Below are positions 7,940 through 16,107 of a DNA stretch of 64,000 nucleotides, piece after piece. The notes under the pieces are model-generated. The model did no database searches and was not told where the DNA came from. It saw only the letters and a program-made list of their open reading frames with translations. A program made the translations under genes and the position numbers. Every line of letters begins with the position of its first letter. The first letter of the stretch is position 1. Origin of the DNA: UBA4416 sp038327195 (GTDB lineage: Bacteria > Bacteroidota > Bacteroidia > B-17B0 > Aurantibacillaceae). The stretch is from positions 1 through 64,000 of the forward strand of contig JBBQKU010000010.1 in NCBI GenBank assembly GCA_038327195.1, given 5' to 3'.

Positions 7940-9004
7940 TTATCTGTATGTAACTTTACCTAAAATAATTTGCTCTATTCGATTTGAAATAATAGGATCA
8001 CCACCTTGTTCTGCAATCTTAATTTTTGTAATTAATTTTTTATATTCAGTTTTTCGGTTTGCATAATAATCTACCAGAGCCTGTGATTCCATAGCATAAA
8101 TATCATCTGGATTTAAGTTCATAGCCTCAGCTGCATATTCGGCAGCTTTTGTATCATTGCTTCTTTTTAATTCAGTTCTTGATTTTTGAGCAATTACAGA
8201 AACGTCTTCGCTATTTTCTGCTAATATGCGATTACAAATTTCAATTGCTTCATCATACTGTTTTAAGTTTCGTTTCACACCAATTAATAAACCTAATGCT
8301 GGATAATAATTTTGATTGGTTAATAATACTTTAGATAACAACTTATCCGCTTCATCATATAATTTTCTGTCATATAACATATCTGCAATATAAACGCCAG
8401 CTATGTATTGATCGATATTGTTTTTATATGCCAAATGATCATATATGCGCATCATATTTTCAGTTGAATCCTTATTTATTTTAATTCTCCTATATAAAGC
8501 TGTATCAGCAGGAAAATCAGCATTAAGAAGTTCCATTGAATTTTGAATATTTTTAAAAAGATCATTATCTTTGATTTCTTTTTCCGCAATATTTTGGTAG
8601 GCAACGTTTGATAAAACATAATTATGATTATGAGCAGATGCAATCAACAAATTTGCATTAGCATCTAAGTTGTCAGGAAATTTTTCAAGAACTAATAGTA
8701 ATTCGCGTTGTGCAGTTAAATAAGCTTTTTTGTCTACTGCTTTTTCGGCTTTACTTAAATGATAGGCAGCCGAAATGTATTTTGGCATACGAAAAACACC
8801 AACTGCCATTATTAATAAAATAATAGTTGAAAATAACCATATCCATTTTGGTATTGGATATTTTATAAAGTACTCTCGACAATCGGCACATAACTTTGTA
8901 GGAAAGCCTTCCTCAATCGATTTACTTTTGCAATTAGTGCATAAAGATAAATCAATAGTTTCTTGATGTGTTTCTATTGATTTACTATTTTCAATTTCCT
9001 GCAT
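7940..9004 (-). CDS. Zinc-ribbon, membrane-anchored TPR protein
   Basis: An N-terminal zinc ribbon (Cys22, Cys25, Cys39, Cys42; CTNC and CADC) is followed by one transmembrane helix (about 54-73, WLFSTIILLIMAVGVF) and then TPR-like helical repeats to residue 354, the clearest at 210-320. By the positive-inside rule the ribbon is probably cytoplasmic and the TPR part outside. It sits between mnmE (41 bases upstream) and the M50-like protease (12 bases downstream), so it may be a scaffold or substrate adaptor for the protease. That role is inference from context; no named family is recognised. Confidence 0.7.
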   Translation of the reverse strand: MQEIENSKSIETHQETIDLSLCTNCKSKSIEEGFPTKLCADCREYFIKYPIPKWIWLFSTIILLIMAVGVFRMPKYISAAYHLSKAEKAVDKKAYLTAQRELLLVLEKFPDNLDANANLLIASAHNHNYVLSNVAYQNIAEKEIKDNDLFKNIQNSMELLNADFPADTALYRRIKINKDSTENMMRIYDHLAYKNNIDQYIAGVYIADMLYDRKLYDEADKLLSKVLLTNQNYYPALGLLIGVKRNLKQYDEAIEICNRILAENSEDVSVIAQKSRTELKRSNDTKAAEYAAEAMNLNPDDIYAMESQALVDYYANRKTEYKKLITKIKIAEQGGDPIISNRIEQIILGKVTYR

Positions 9005-9045
9005 CCCTTCTTTTTTAAATTGTTATTTCATTTTTGAATCTGTAA

Positions 9046-10446
9046 TTACTTTCCGATACAAAACTTCGAAAAAATATTCCCTAATAAATCATCATTCGTT
9101 ACTTGCCCTGTTATTTCGCCAAGCGCTTCAAGGGCGTAACGAATATCTAAGGCTAAAAAATCACTTTGTATGTTGCTGCTTAAACCTTCGTTAACTTTGG
9201 TAAGTGCTTCCTTGGCTTTGTTTAAAGAACTAACATGTCGCGAATTGGTTACAATAGTATCAGTTGTATTTACCGCTCTGGTGTCAAATAAAGAAACTAA
9301 TTTCTGTTTCAGTTCCTCCATATTATTTTTTTCTTTAGCCGAAATAAATGTAATGTTTGGAACCGATAAAAATTCTTTTTTCAATTCTTCTAATACTTCA
9401 AAATCAATTTTATTGCCAACAACTAATAATTGCGAGGTGCCAATATGATCTTTAATAATACCTAATTCTAACTCTAAATCACCCATACTAAGTTCATGAG
9501 TGTCAAACAAATAAATAATAATGGCAGATTTTTTAATCACTTCAAAGGCTTTATTCACGCCCATTTGCTCAATCACATCTGTTGTTGTTCTAATGCCAGC
9601 TGTATCAATAAAACGAAACAAAACGCCATCAATTATAATTTCATCTTCAATCGTATCTCTAGTAGTTCCTGCAATTTCACTAACCAAAGCTCGGTCGTCA
9701 TCAAGCAACACATTTAATAAAGTTGACTTTCCGGCATTTGGTTTCCCAACTATAGCAACTGGTATACCATGCTTAATAACATTACCCAAATCAAAACTCG
9801 AAACTAATTTTTCAATGATATTTAAGATAGTAAAAATTAATTTTTTTAAATCGGTTCTATCTGCAAATTCAACATCCTCTTCACTAAAATCTAATTCCAA
9901 TTCAATTAAAGAAGCAAAGTTCAATAAGTTTTCTCTTAAAATAGCTATTTTACTACTAAACCCACCACGCATATGTTGCATCGCTACTTGATGCGAGGTT
10001 GCAGAATTACTGGCAATTAAATCGGCAACCGCTTCAGCTTGCGATAAATCTAATTTTCCATTTAAAAAAGCTCGTAAAGTAAATTCACCTGCTTGTGCCG
10101 GACGAGCGCCATGTTTAAATAATACTTGCAAAATTTGTTGTTGTATAAATACCGAACCATGGCAAGATATTTCTACAATTTCTTCGCCAGTATAAGTGGT
10201 TGGGGCTTTAAAAATGGTAACTAATACTTCATCTATAATCACATCGTTTTCAACAATTAATCCAAAATGTGCGGAATGGCTTGCTTTACTATGTAATACT
10301 TTTGCTTTTAATGTTTTGGTTTTAAATACTTTTTCGGTAACCAAAATTGCATCTTTCCCACTTAAACGAATTACTGCAATAGCGCCAAAGCCATGTGGAG
10401 TAGCCAAAGCGGCTATTGTATCGTTGTTTAAAGTATAATTTGCCAT
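9046..10446 (-). CDS. mnmE: tRNA uridine-5-carboxymethylaminomethyl modification GTPase MnmE
   Basis: With MnmG it forms cmnm5U at the wobble position of tRNAs. The N-terminal folate-binding TrmE domain starts DTIAALATPHGFGAIAVIRL (9-28). The inserted G domain has P-loop GKPNAGKS (234-241), switch TTRDT (261-265) and DTAG (281-284), and NKID in the base-recognition loop. The protein ends with the invariant FCIGK (462-466), whose Cys is catalytically required. Length 466 is normal. First gene of a three-gene leftward operon with the zinc-ribbon TPR and M50-like genes. mnmG is not in the window. Confidence 0.97.
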   Translation of the reverse strand: MANYTLNNDTIAALATPHGFGAIAVIRLSGKDAILVTEKVFKTKTLKAKVLHSKASHSAHFGLIVENDVIIDEVLVTIFKAPTTYTGEEIVEISCHGSVFIQQQILQVLFKHGARPAQAGEFTLRAFLNGKLDLSQAEAVADLIASNSATSHQVAMQHMRGGFSSKIAILRENLLNFASLIELELDFSEEDVEFADRTDLKKLIFTILNIIEKLVSSFDLGNVIKHGIPVAIVGKPNAGKSTLLNVLLDDDRALVSEIAGTTRDTIEDEIIIDGVLFRFIDTAGIRTTTDVIEQMGVNKAFEVIKKSAIIIYLFDTHELSMGDLELELGIIKDHIGTSQLLVVGNKIDFEVLEELKKEFLSVPNITFISAKEKNNMEELKQKLVSLFDTRAVNTTDTIVTNSRHVSSLNKAKEALTKVNEGLSSNIQSDFLALDIRYALEALGEITGQVTNDDLLGNIFSKFCIGK

Positions 10447-10463
10447 AATAATAAGTATCTAAA

Positions 10464-10471
10464 CAAATTTA
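10464..10471 (-). promoter_or_regulatory. Probable -7 box of mnmE
   Basis: Read leftward, TAAATTTG matches TAnnTTTG and lies 17 bases before the mnmE ATG. No clear -33 TTTG is seen at the usual spacing. Confidence 0.5.
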
Positions 10472-10523
10472 TCATTTATTGTGTGTTATTTCTAATTCCT
10501 TTTCTGTTAATTGTATTTTTTTT

Positions 10524-10739
10524 GATTTGGGCGTGCCCCAAAAGGGTCGGGCTATCATTTCAAGTCCTCGCTATTCCTTCGTCATAGCTGCGGGCTTTCC
10601 ATTCTATCCCTCACGCAATAAAATAGTTGCGTTAAGGATTGAAGTGAAAATCCTTTTGCCTGTCTCTTGCAAAAGATTGCAACGCAAAGCCTGGCCGAAG
10701 GCAACGCCCAACTAATTAAATATATAATGAATTTTTTTT
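10524..10739 (-). repeat. Dispersed repeat, subfamily A, first unit of a 216-bp tandem pair
   Basis: Begins GATTTGGGCGTGCCCCAAAA, passes through a middle part ending CCCTCACGCAATAA, and closes with GCGTTAAGGATTGAAGTG, AAAGATTGCAACGCAAAGCC and TGGCCGAAGGCAACGCCC. The two ends are imperfect inverted copies of each other (GGGCGTGCC against GGCAACGCCC), so the transcript could fold into a long hairpin. Same family, opposite orientation, as 91-163 and 41329-41425. A 78-codon open frame over it is an artefact. Confidence 0.85.
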
Positions 10740-10941
10740 GATTTGGGCGTGCCCCAAAAGGGTCGGGCTATCATTTCAAGTCCTCGCTATTCCTCCGTCA
10801 TAGCTGTGGGCTTTACATTCTATCCCTCACGCAATAAGATGTTTGCGTTAAGGATTGAAGTGAAAATCCTTTTGCCTGTCTCTTGCAAAAGATTGCAACG
10901 CAAAGCCTGGCCGAAGGCAACGCCCAACTAATTAAATATAT
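10740..10941 (-). repeat. Dispersed repeat, second tandem unit
   Basis: Near-identical to 10524-10739 with a period of 216 bases and only a handful of substitutions, mostly in the middle part near 10798-10843. The flanking CTAATTAAATATATAA is also duplicated, so host sequence was included in the duplication. Confidence 0.85.
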
Positions 10942-10972
10942 AACGCAAAGCCTAGCCGAAGGCAACGCCCAA
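10942..10972 (-). repeat. Third, partial repeat unit
   Basis: Only the closing module is present: ACGCAAAGCC, TAGCCGAAGGCAACGCCCAA. It follows directly on the duplicated AT-rich linker, so the locus holds two full units and one tail. Confidence 0.75.
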
Positions 10973-11119
10973 ATAATTAGTTACCACTCAAAAAAATAGG
11001 TAACTGAATTAATAAAAACATAAATTGTTGCTAAAAAATAAAGATTTATGCTTAAATTAGCACCACAAAAAGAAGCTTATAATTAACTAATCATAAATTA
11101 ACATTCAAAATTTCTCAAA

Positions 11120-12004
11120 ATGGGCGTTTTAGTCGGAAAAAATTCAAAAGTAATTGTTCAAGGTTTTACAGGTGGCGAAGGTACATTCCACGCTACTCAA
11201 ATGATAGAATACGGAACTAATGTAGTTGGTGGTGTTACTCCAGGTAAAGGTGGAACAACGCATTTAGACAGACCAGTTTTTAATACAGTAAAAGAAGCAG
11301 TTGATGTTGCTGGAGCTGATGTTTCAATTATTTTTGTACCAGCTGCTTTTGCTGCTGATGCTATAATGGAATCTGCTGATGCTGGTATCAAAGTAATTAT
11401 TTGTATTACAGAAGGTATTCCAGTTAAAGATATGATTTTAACAAAAGAATATTTAAAAGGAAAAGCTTGTCGTTTAATCGGGCCAAATTGCCCAGGTGTA
11501 ATTACTGCAGGTGAAGCTAAAGTTGGTATTATGCCAGGTTTTGTTTTTGTTAAAGGTCGTATTGGTATTGTTTCAAAATCAGGAACTTTAACTTACGAAG
11601 CTGCTGACCAAGTTGCTAAAGCTGGTTTAGGAGTAAGTACTGCAATTGGTATTGGTGGTGATCCAATTATTGGAACTCCAACTCGCGATGCAATCGAATT
11701 ATTAATGAATGATCCAGAAACTGATGCTATCGTTATGATTGGTGAAATTGGTGGAAGCTACGAAGCAGATGCAGCTCGTTGGATTAAAGCAAACGGAAAT
11801 AAAAAACCAGTAGTTGGTTTTATCGCTGGTCAAACTGCACCAAAAGGCCGTACAATGGGTCACGCAGGTGCAATTGTTGGCGGACATGATGATACAGCTC
11901 AAGCAAAAATGGAAATTATGCGCGAGTGTGGTATTCACGTTGTTGATAGCCCTGCTGAAATTGGAAAAGTAATGGCAGCTGTATTAAAAGGTATTACTGC
12001 ATAA
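11120..12004 (+). CDS. sucD: Succinyl-CoA synthetase alpha subunit
   Basis: TCA-cycle enzyme subunit that is phosphorylated during the interconversion of succinyl-CoA and succinate with NTP synthesis. The N-terminal CoA-binding Rossmann domain contains QGFTGGEGTFHATQMIEYGT. The phosphohistidine loop GHAGAI carries His248. Length 294 is normal. The ATG at 11120 is preceded by an AT-rich leader with a near-consensus -7 box (TAAATTAG near 11052). The beta subunit sucC is not adjacent, which is common in Bacteroidota. The gene is flanked on both sides by dispersed repeat clusters and has its own terminator. Confidence 0.96.
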   Translation: MGVLVGKNSKVIVQGFTGGEGTFHATQMIEYGTNVVGGVTPGKGGTTHLDRPVFNTVKEAVDVAGADVSIIFVPAAFAADAIMESADAGIKVIICITEGIPVKDMILTKEYLKGKACRLIGPNCPGVITAGEAKVGIMPGFVFVKGRIGIVSKSGTLTYEAADQVAKAGLGVSTAIGIGGDPIIGTPTRDAIELLMNDPETDAIVMIGEIGGSYEADAARWIKANGNKKPVVGFIAGQTAPKGRTMGHAGAIVGGHDDTAQAKMEIMRECGIHVVDSPAEIGKVMAAVLKGITA

Positions 12005-12022
12005 TTTTATTAATACAAATTG

Positions 12023-12057
12023 AAAAAAAACCTGCTTAATTTTAAGCAGGTTTTTTT
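12023..12057 (+). terminator. Rho-independent terminator of sucD
   Basis: CCTGCTTA and TAAGCAGG pair across ATTT, flanked by an A-tract and a T-tract of seven; 18 bases after the stop. Confidence 0.9.
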
Positions 12058-12079
12058 ATTAAAAAATTTATGGAAAACT

Positions 12080-12165
12080 CACGTGAAGGATTGAAGTGGA
12101 AATCCTTTTTGAGGAACGAAAAAAGATTGTAGCGTAAAGCCTGACCCGCAGGGGCACGCCCAAAT
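12080..12165 (-). repeat. Dispersed repeat, closing module
   Basis: GTGAAGGATTGAAGTGGAAA, AAAGATTGTAGCGTAAAGCC, TGACCCGCAGGGGCACGCCC: the closing half of the repeat family in the same orientation as 10524-10941. It lies 23 bases after the sucD terminator. Confidence 0.75.
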
Positions 12166-12175
12166 TATTATTATT

Positions 12176-12417
12176 AGGGCAAGTCTGGCTGAAGCCAAAA
12201 CGGGCTGTCGTTTCAAGTTTTTTAAATGAAAATATTTAAAAAAGCTTTACACTTGCATCCCTCTTGCAAAAAACTCGCGTGAAGGATTGAAGTGGAAATC
12301 CTTTTTGCAGACTAAGGTTGTACAGGCACTCGAAACGCCTAAGTCAAAAAGATTGTAACACAAAGCCTCCCGAAAAAATCGGGACAAGTTGACCCGCAGG
12401 GACACGACCAAATTATT
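12176..12417 (-). repeat. Dispersed repeat, subfamily B (with extra hairpin)
   Basis: Full-length diverged unit starting AGGGCAAGTCTGGCTGAAGC and ending GACCCGCAGGGACACGACC. It carries an insertion forming a small hairpin, TCCCGA / TCGGGA around an A-run, beside AAGTTGACC. The same insertion occurs inverted at 41021-41052, defining a second subfamily. The open frame 12247-12444 over it is not a gene. Confidence 0.75.
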
Positions 12418-12560
12418 AATAAAATACGTATAGGAATACAACAAGTAGGTAAATTATTTTTTAACACTATCCGCTTTCTTTAAGTATTGTTTGTACCTTA
12501 GATATATTAGATTTTTTATATTACTGAACCTTTTCAATTTCTAACTAATCATCCTATACT

Positions 12561-15221
12561 ATGAAGTCATTTTTTATATTTATTACTTTATTGTTATTAT
12601 ATAATGGAAGTGTTGCACAAACCTTTTATAAAAATAAAACAAATAAAGCCTTAAGCTTTAATGAATTGAAAATCCAATTTAATGAGTTTAAAAAAGCTAA
12701 TGATTTGTCGACCCAAAAACATTGGAAAAGTTATAAGCGTTGGGAACAAGAAATGGAATTCCACACCAATACAAAAGGCGAGCCCGCTGGTTTTGATGAT
12801 TATATAAAAGCAACAACAGAAATGGCTGATTTTAAAAATGAATTAGCCAAAAAAAATGCTTCGGCAATTTGGACGCCTTTTGGTCCAAATGTTTTACCAA
12901 ATAACTTAACGGGCTACATGGAAAATGGAATAGGGCGTATTAATTGCATTGCATTTCACCCTACAAATGCCAATACTTTTTTTGTTGGTGTTGCCCAAGG
13001 TGGCATGTGGAAAACCACTAACAATGGAGTATCATGGACTCCTTTAACAGATAATTTACCAATTACACGCATCAGTGATATTGCCATAAATCCAACCAAC
13101 CCAAATGAAATGTATATTTCTGTTTGTGATTTTGAGTATATTGGATTTAGCCTTCATTTAAATGGAAGAAAACGAAATACACATTATGGTCTTGGTGTAT
13201 ACAAAACAACTGATGGTGGTTTATCATGGGCAGCTACTGGTTTAACTTATGCTTTAACAAGTGGTGACGCTTCCTTAATCAGAAAAATTTTAATTAATCC
13301 GTCTAATCCTAATGATTTAGTGGCTTGTGGCGTGAGTGGCATGTATAAATCGTTAGATGCAGGAACAACTTGGGTTAAAAAATTAGATTCTTTGTTTTGG
13401 GATATGCATCAAGATCCTTCAAATCCTTCAGTTATATATGCCTCAACAGGTTGGGTTTTAACATCAAATATTGGTAATGCCGGTGTTTATAAATCAACAG
13501 ATTTTGGAAATACATGGACCATGCTTTCAACCTCAATGCCATTAACAGGAATTATTCAAAGAGTGAAATTAGCTATTGCACCTTCAAACAGTAATATTAT
13601 TTATGCACTATGTGTTGATGTGAATGGTGGTTTATATGGTATTTATAAAACGATAAACGCAGGTTTATCATGGTCATTTATTCCACCAGCAGATAATATT
13701 TTAGAAGGTGGAACTGGGGGTGGAATAGGAGGGCAAGGTAATTATGATTTAGGATTTACAGTCGACTTTTCTAATTCTAGTAAACTGTATGTTGGTGGTG
13801 TTAATATGTGGGGTTCAACAAATGGTGGAACAAGTTTTAGTCCGGTTGCTCATTGGACAACGAGTTATGGACCAACCCTTCATGGCGATATTCATTTTAT
13901 TAGTAGAAATCCATTAAGTGGAAATTATTTTGCTTGTAGTGATGGAGGCGTTTATCGGACATCAAACATTATTTTAAGTAATTGGGGAACGTCTGCATGG
14001 CCAACAGTATGGACAAAAATGAATGACAATATTCAAATCTCCTCTTTATACAGATTGTCAAGTTCAAAAACTGCAACTGAGCAAGTTGTTGCTGGAGCAC
14101 AAGATAATGCATCTATGTATTATAATGGTGGTGTGTGGTCAACTATTTTTGGTGGAGATGGAATGGATAATTGCTTAAATCCATCTAATGTATCCGAAGT
14201 TTTTGGTGCTAGCCAATATGGAAATTTTTATTACAGTAATAATAATGGAGCTAGTGGTTCTAATGTTTTTTCAAATATAAATAGTGAGCAAAGCGAATGG
14301 GTAACTCCAGTTGTTGCAGATTATAATAATCCAGGCGTCATGTATATTGGTCACGAAAATGTGGTGAAGTCAACAGATGCAGGTATGAGTTGGTCTGCAC
14401 TTTCAACTATTTATACTAATACGGCAACGCTCGAAAATACTGAAATTTCTGCTTTAGCGGTTTCAAATTCTAATAGCCAAGTTTTATATGCCGCTCGAAG
14501 AATAAGGTATGAGTTTGGTTTAAATGGTATTGTTTTTAAAACTACAAATGGTGGAGTATCTTTTACCAATGTTACCAATAATTTGCCTGATAGTTTATAT
14601 TATACAGGGATTGAAATAAACTCAACAAATGAAAATATAGTTTATGTGAGTATGGCAGGTTTTACAGCAGCAGATAAAGTTTTTAAAACAATTGATGGAG
14701 GTTTAACCTGGCAAAACATTTCCTATAACTTGCCTAATTTACCAGTAAATTGTATTAAACAAATACCAGGAACGAATGACTTAATGGTGGCGACTGATAT
14801 TGGTATCTATGTTTTAAATTCAGGTTCTTCAACATGGATAAACAATAGTTTTGGTTTACCAAATGTTATAGTAAGCGATATTGAATTTAATGAAGTTTTA
14901 AATAAAGTTTATATTTCAACATTTGGTAGAGGCATTTGGCAAACAAACATTAATACAATTACTGGGGTAACGCCACAAATAAATCATATTTATCAATATG
15001 CATTATATCCAACTATAAATGATGGAAATTTTACTATTGTTTATAATGATACTAAAAACGAAAAAACAATTGAAGTGATTGATATTATGGGGAAAGTAGT
15101 ACATACTCAAAAAACACATTCAGATAAATTAGAAATAAAATTAACGCTTAATTCAGGTGTTTATTTCGTGAAAACGACTAGTAATAATTTAATGGGAGTT
15201 AAGCGGATTATTGTTGAATAA
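12561..15221 (+). CDS. Secreted BNR/Asp-box repeat protein with type IX-like sorting domain
   Basis: Signal peptide 1-20 (ending GSVAQ). The body is a sortilin/BNR-type beta-propeller, with many Asp-box-like strands such as TTDGGLSWA, SLDAGTTWV, STDFGNTWT and TIDGGLTWQ. The C-terminal domain (about 811-886) has the type IX secretion pattern: YPTINDGNFTI, then IEVIDIMGKVV and GVYFVKT. The usual YPNP is here YPTI. This predicts export by the type IX system and surface attachment or release. It resembles the glycosyl hydrolase/BNR proteins of Bacteroidota, but no catalytic residues can be assigned, so an enzymatic role is unproven. Confidence 0.85.
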   Translation: MKSFFIFITLLLLYNGSVAQTFYKNKTNKALSFNELKIQFNEFKKANDLSTQKHWKSYKRWEQEMEFHTNTKGEPAGFDDYIKATTEMADFKNELAKKNASAIWTPFGPNVLPNNLTGYMENGIGRINCIAFHPTNANTFFVGVAQGGMWKTTNNGVSWTPLTDNLPITRISDIAINPTNPNEMYISVCDFEYIGFSLHLNGRKRNTHYGLGVYKTTDGGLSWAATGLTYALTSGDASLIRKILINPSNPNDLVACGVSGMYKSLDAGTTWVKKLDSLFWDMHQDPSNPSVIYASTGWVLTSNIGNAGVYKSTDFGNTWTMLSTSMPLTGIIQRVKLAIAPSNSNIIYALCVDVNGGLYGIYKTINAGLSWSFIPPADNILEGGTGGGIGGQGNYDLGFTVDFSNSSKLYVGGVNMWGSTNGGTSFSPVAHWTTSYGPTLHGDIHFISRNPLSGNYFACSDGGVYRTSNIILSNWGTSAWPTVWTKMNDNIQISSLYRLSSSKTATEQVVAGAQDNASMYYNGGVWSTIFGGDGMDNCLNPSNVSEVFGASQYGNFYYSNNNGASGSNVFSNINSEQSEWVTPVVADYNNPGVMYIGHENVVKSTDAGMSWSALSTIYTNTATLENTEISALAVSNSNSQVLYAARRIRYEFGLNGIVFKTTNGGVSFTNVTNNLPDSLYYTGIEINSTNENIVYVSMAGFTAADKVFKTIDGGLTWQNISYNLPNLPVNCIKQIPGTNDLMVATDIGIYVLNSGSSTWINNSFGLPNVIVSDIEFNEVLNKVYISTFGRGIWQTNINTITGVTPQINHIYQYALYPTINDGNFTIVYNDTKNEKTIEVIDIMGKVVHTQKTHSDKLEIKLTLNSGVYFVKTTSNNLMGVKRIIVE

Positions 15222-15248
15222 AGAATGAGAATTTTGCATAAAAAAAAT

Positions 15249-15256
15249 TACATTTG
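15249..15256 (+). promoter_or_regulatory. Possible -7 box of pyrF
   Basis: TACATTTG matches TAnnTTTG and lies 24 bases before the pyrF ATG. The nearest TTTTG (15232-15236) is too close for a standard -33 element. Confidence 0.45.
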
Positions 15257-15280
15257 TAAATATCATTCAGAATAATAATT

Positions 15281-16093
15281 ATGACGAGAGAAGAATTAAT
15301 TTCGGAAATTAAGGCAAAAAAAACATTTTTGTGCGTTGGCTTAGACCCAGATATTGATAAAATCCCAAAGTTTTTATTAGAAGAGGATGATCCAATATTT
15401 GAATTTTGCAGACAAATAATTGATGCAACAGCTCCTTATTGTGTAGCCTTTAAACCAAATACAGCTTTTTTTGAAGCTTATGGATTAAGTGGAATTACAA
15501 GTATGGAAAAAACCATCAAATATATTAAGCAAGATTTTCCAAATCATTTTTTAATAGCTGATGCTAAACGAGGTGATATTGGAAATACATCAAGCATGTA
15601 TGCAAAAGCATTTTTTAAACGATTACATGCCGATGCAATTACAGTTGCTCCTTATATGGGAAGCGATTCAGTAAAACCGTTTTTAGAGTTTGAAGGAAAA
15701 TGGACAATATTGTTAGCATTAACTTCAAATGAAGGAGCAAAAGATTTTCAATTAGATGAAGGAAAAGTAGATCCTTTATATAAACATATTTTAAGAGTTT
15801 CGAAAGAGTGGGGAAATATCCATAATATGATGTATGTAATTGGTGCTACCAAAGCAGAAATGTTAACTGAGGTTCGTGCAATCATCCCAAATCATTTTTT
15901 ATTGGTTCCAGGAGTTGGCGCACAAGGTGGAAGTTTAGCAGATGTTTGTAAATATGGATTAATTAAAAACGATATTGGTTTATTAGTAAATCAATCTCGC
16001 TCTATTATTTATGCAGGAAGTGATGTTGATTTTGCAAAAGAAGCTGGTAAAGAAGCGCAAAAAGTTGCCATCGAAATGAGTGCCTATTTTTAG
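15281..16093 (+). CDS. pyrF: Orotidine 5'-phosphate decarboxylase (long type)
   Basis: Last step of UMP synthesis. The active-site signature DAKRGDIGNTS is at residues 94-104, with Asp94, Lys96 and Asp99 forming the charged network. CVGLDPD (18-24) and FKPNTAFFEAYG (57-68) are typical of the approximately 270-residue subfamily. PGVGAQGG is in the phosphate-binding loop. It sits 14 bases ahead of the helicase-nuclease gene and probably shares a transcript with it. pyrD lies elsewhere in the window (53.7 kb). Confidence 0.95.
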   Translation: MTREELISEIKAKKTFLCVGLDPDIDKIPKFLLEEDDPIFEFCRQIIDATAPYCVAFKPNTAFFEAYGLSGITSMEKTIKYIKQDFPNHFLIADAKRGDIGNTSSMYAKAFFKRLHADAITVAPYMGSDSVKPFLEFEGKWTILLALTSNEGAKDFQLDEGKVDPLYKHILRVSKEWGNIHNMMYVIGATKAEMLTEVRAIIPNHFLLVPGVGAQGGSLADVCKYGLIKNDIGLLVNQSRSIIYAGSDVDFAKEAGKEAQKVAIEMSAYF

Positions 16094-16107
16094 ATTGTAA
16101 AAATCTA

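Noticed and set aside
10479..10931. Two open frames of 62-78 codons with near-identical proteins
   Set aside because: They lie entirely within the 216-bp dispersed repeat units; the matching peptides reflect DNA repetition, not a gene family.
12247..12444. Minus-strand open frame of 65 codons
   Set aside because: It lies over a subfamily B repeat, has no start signal and no recognisable product.
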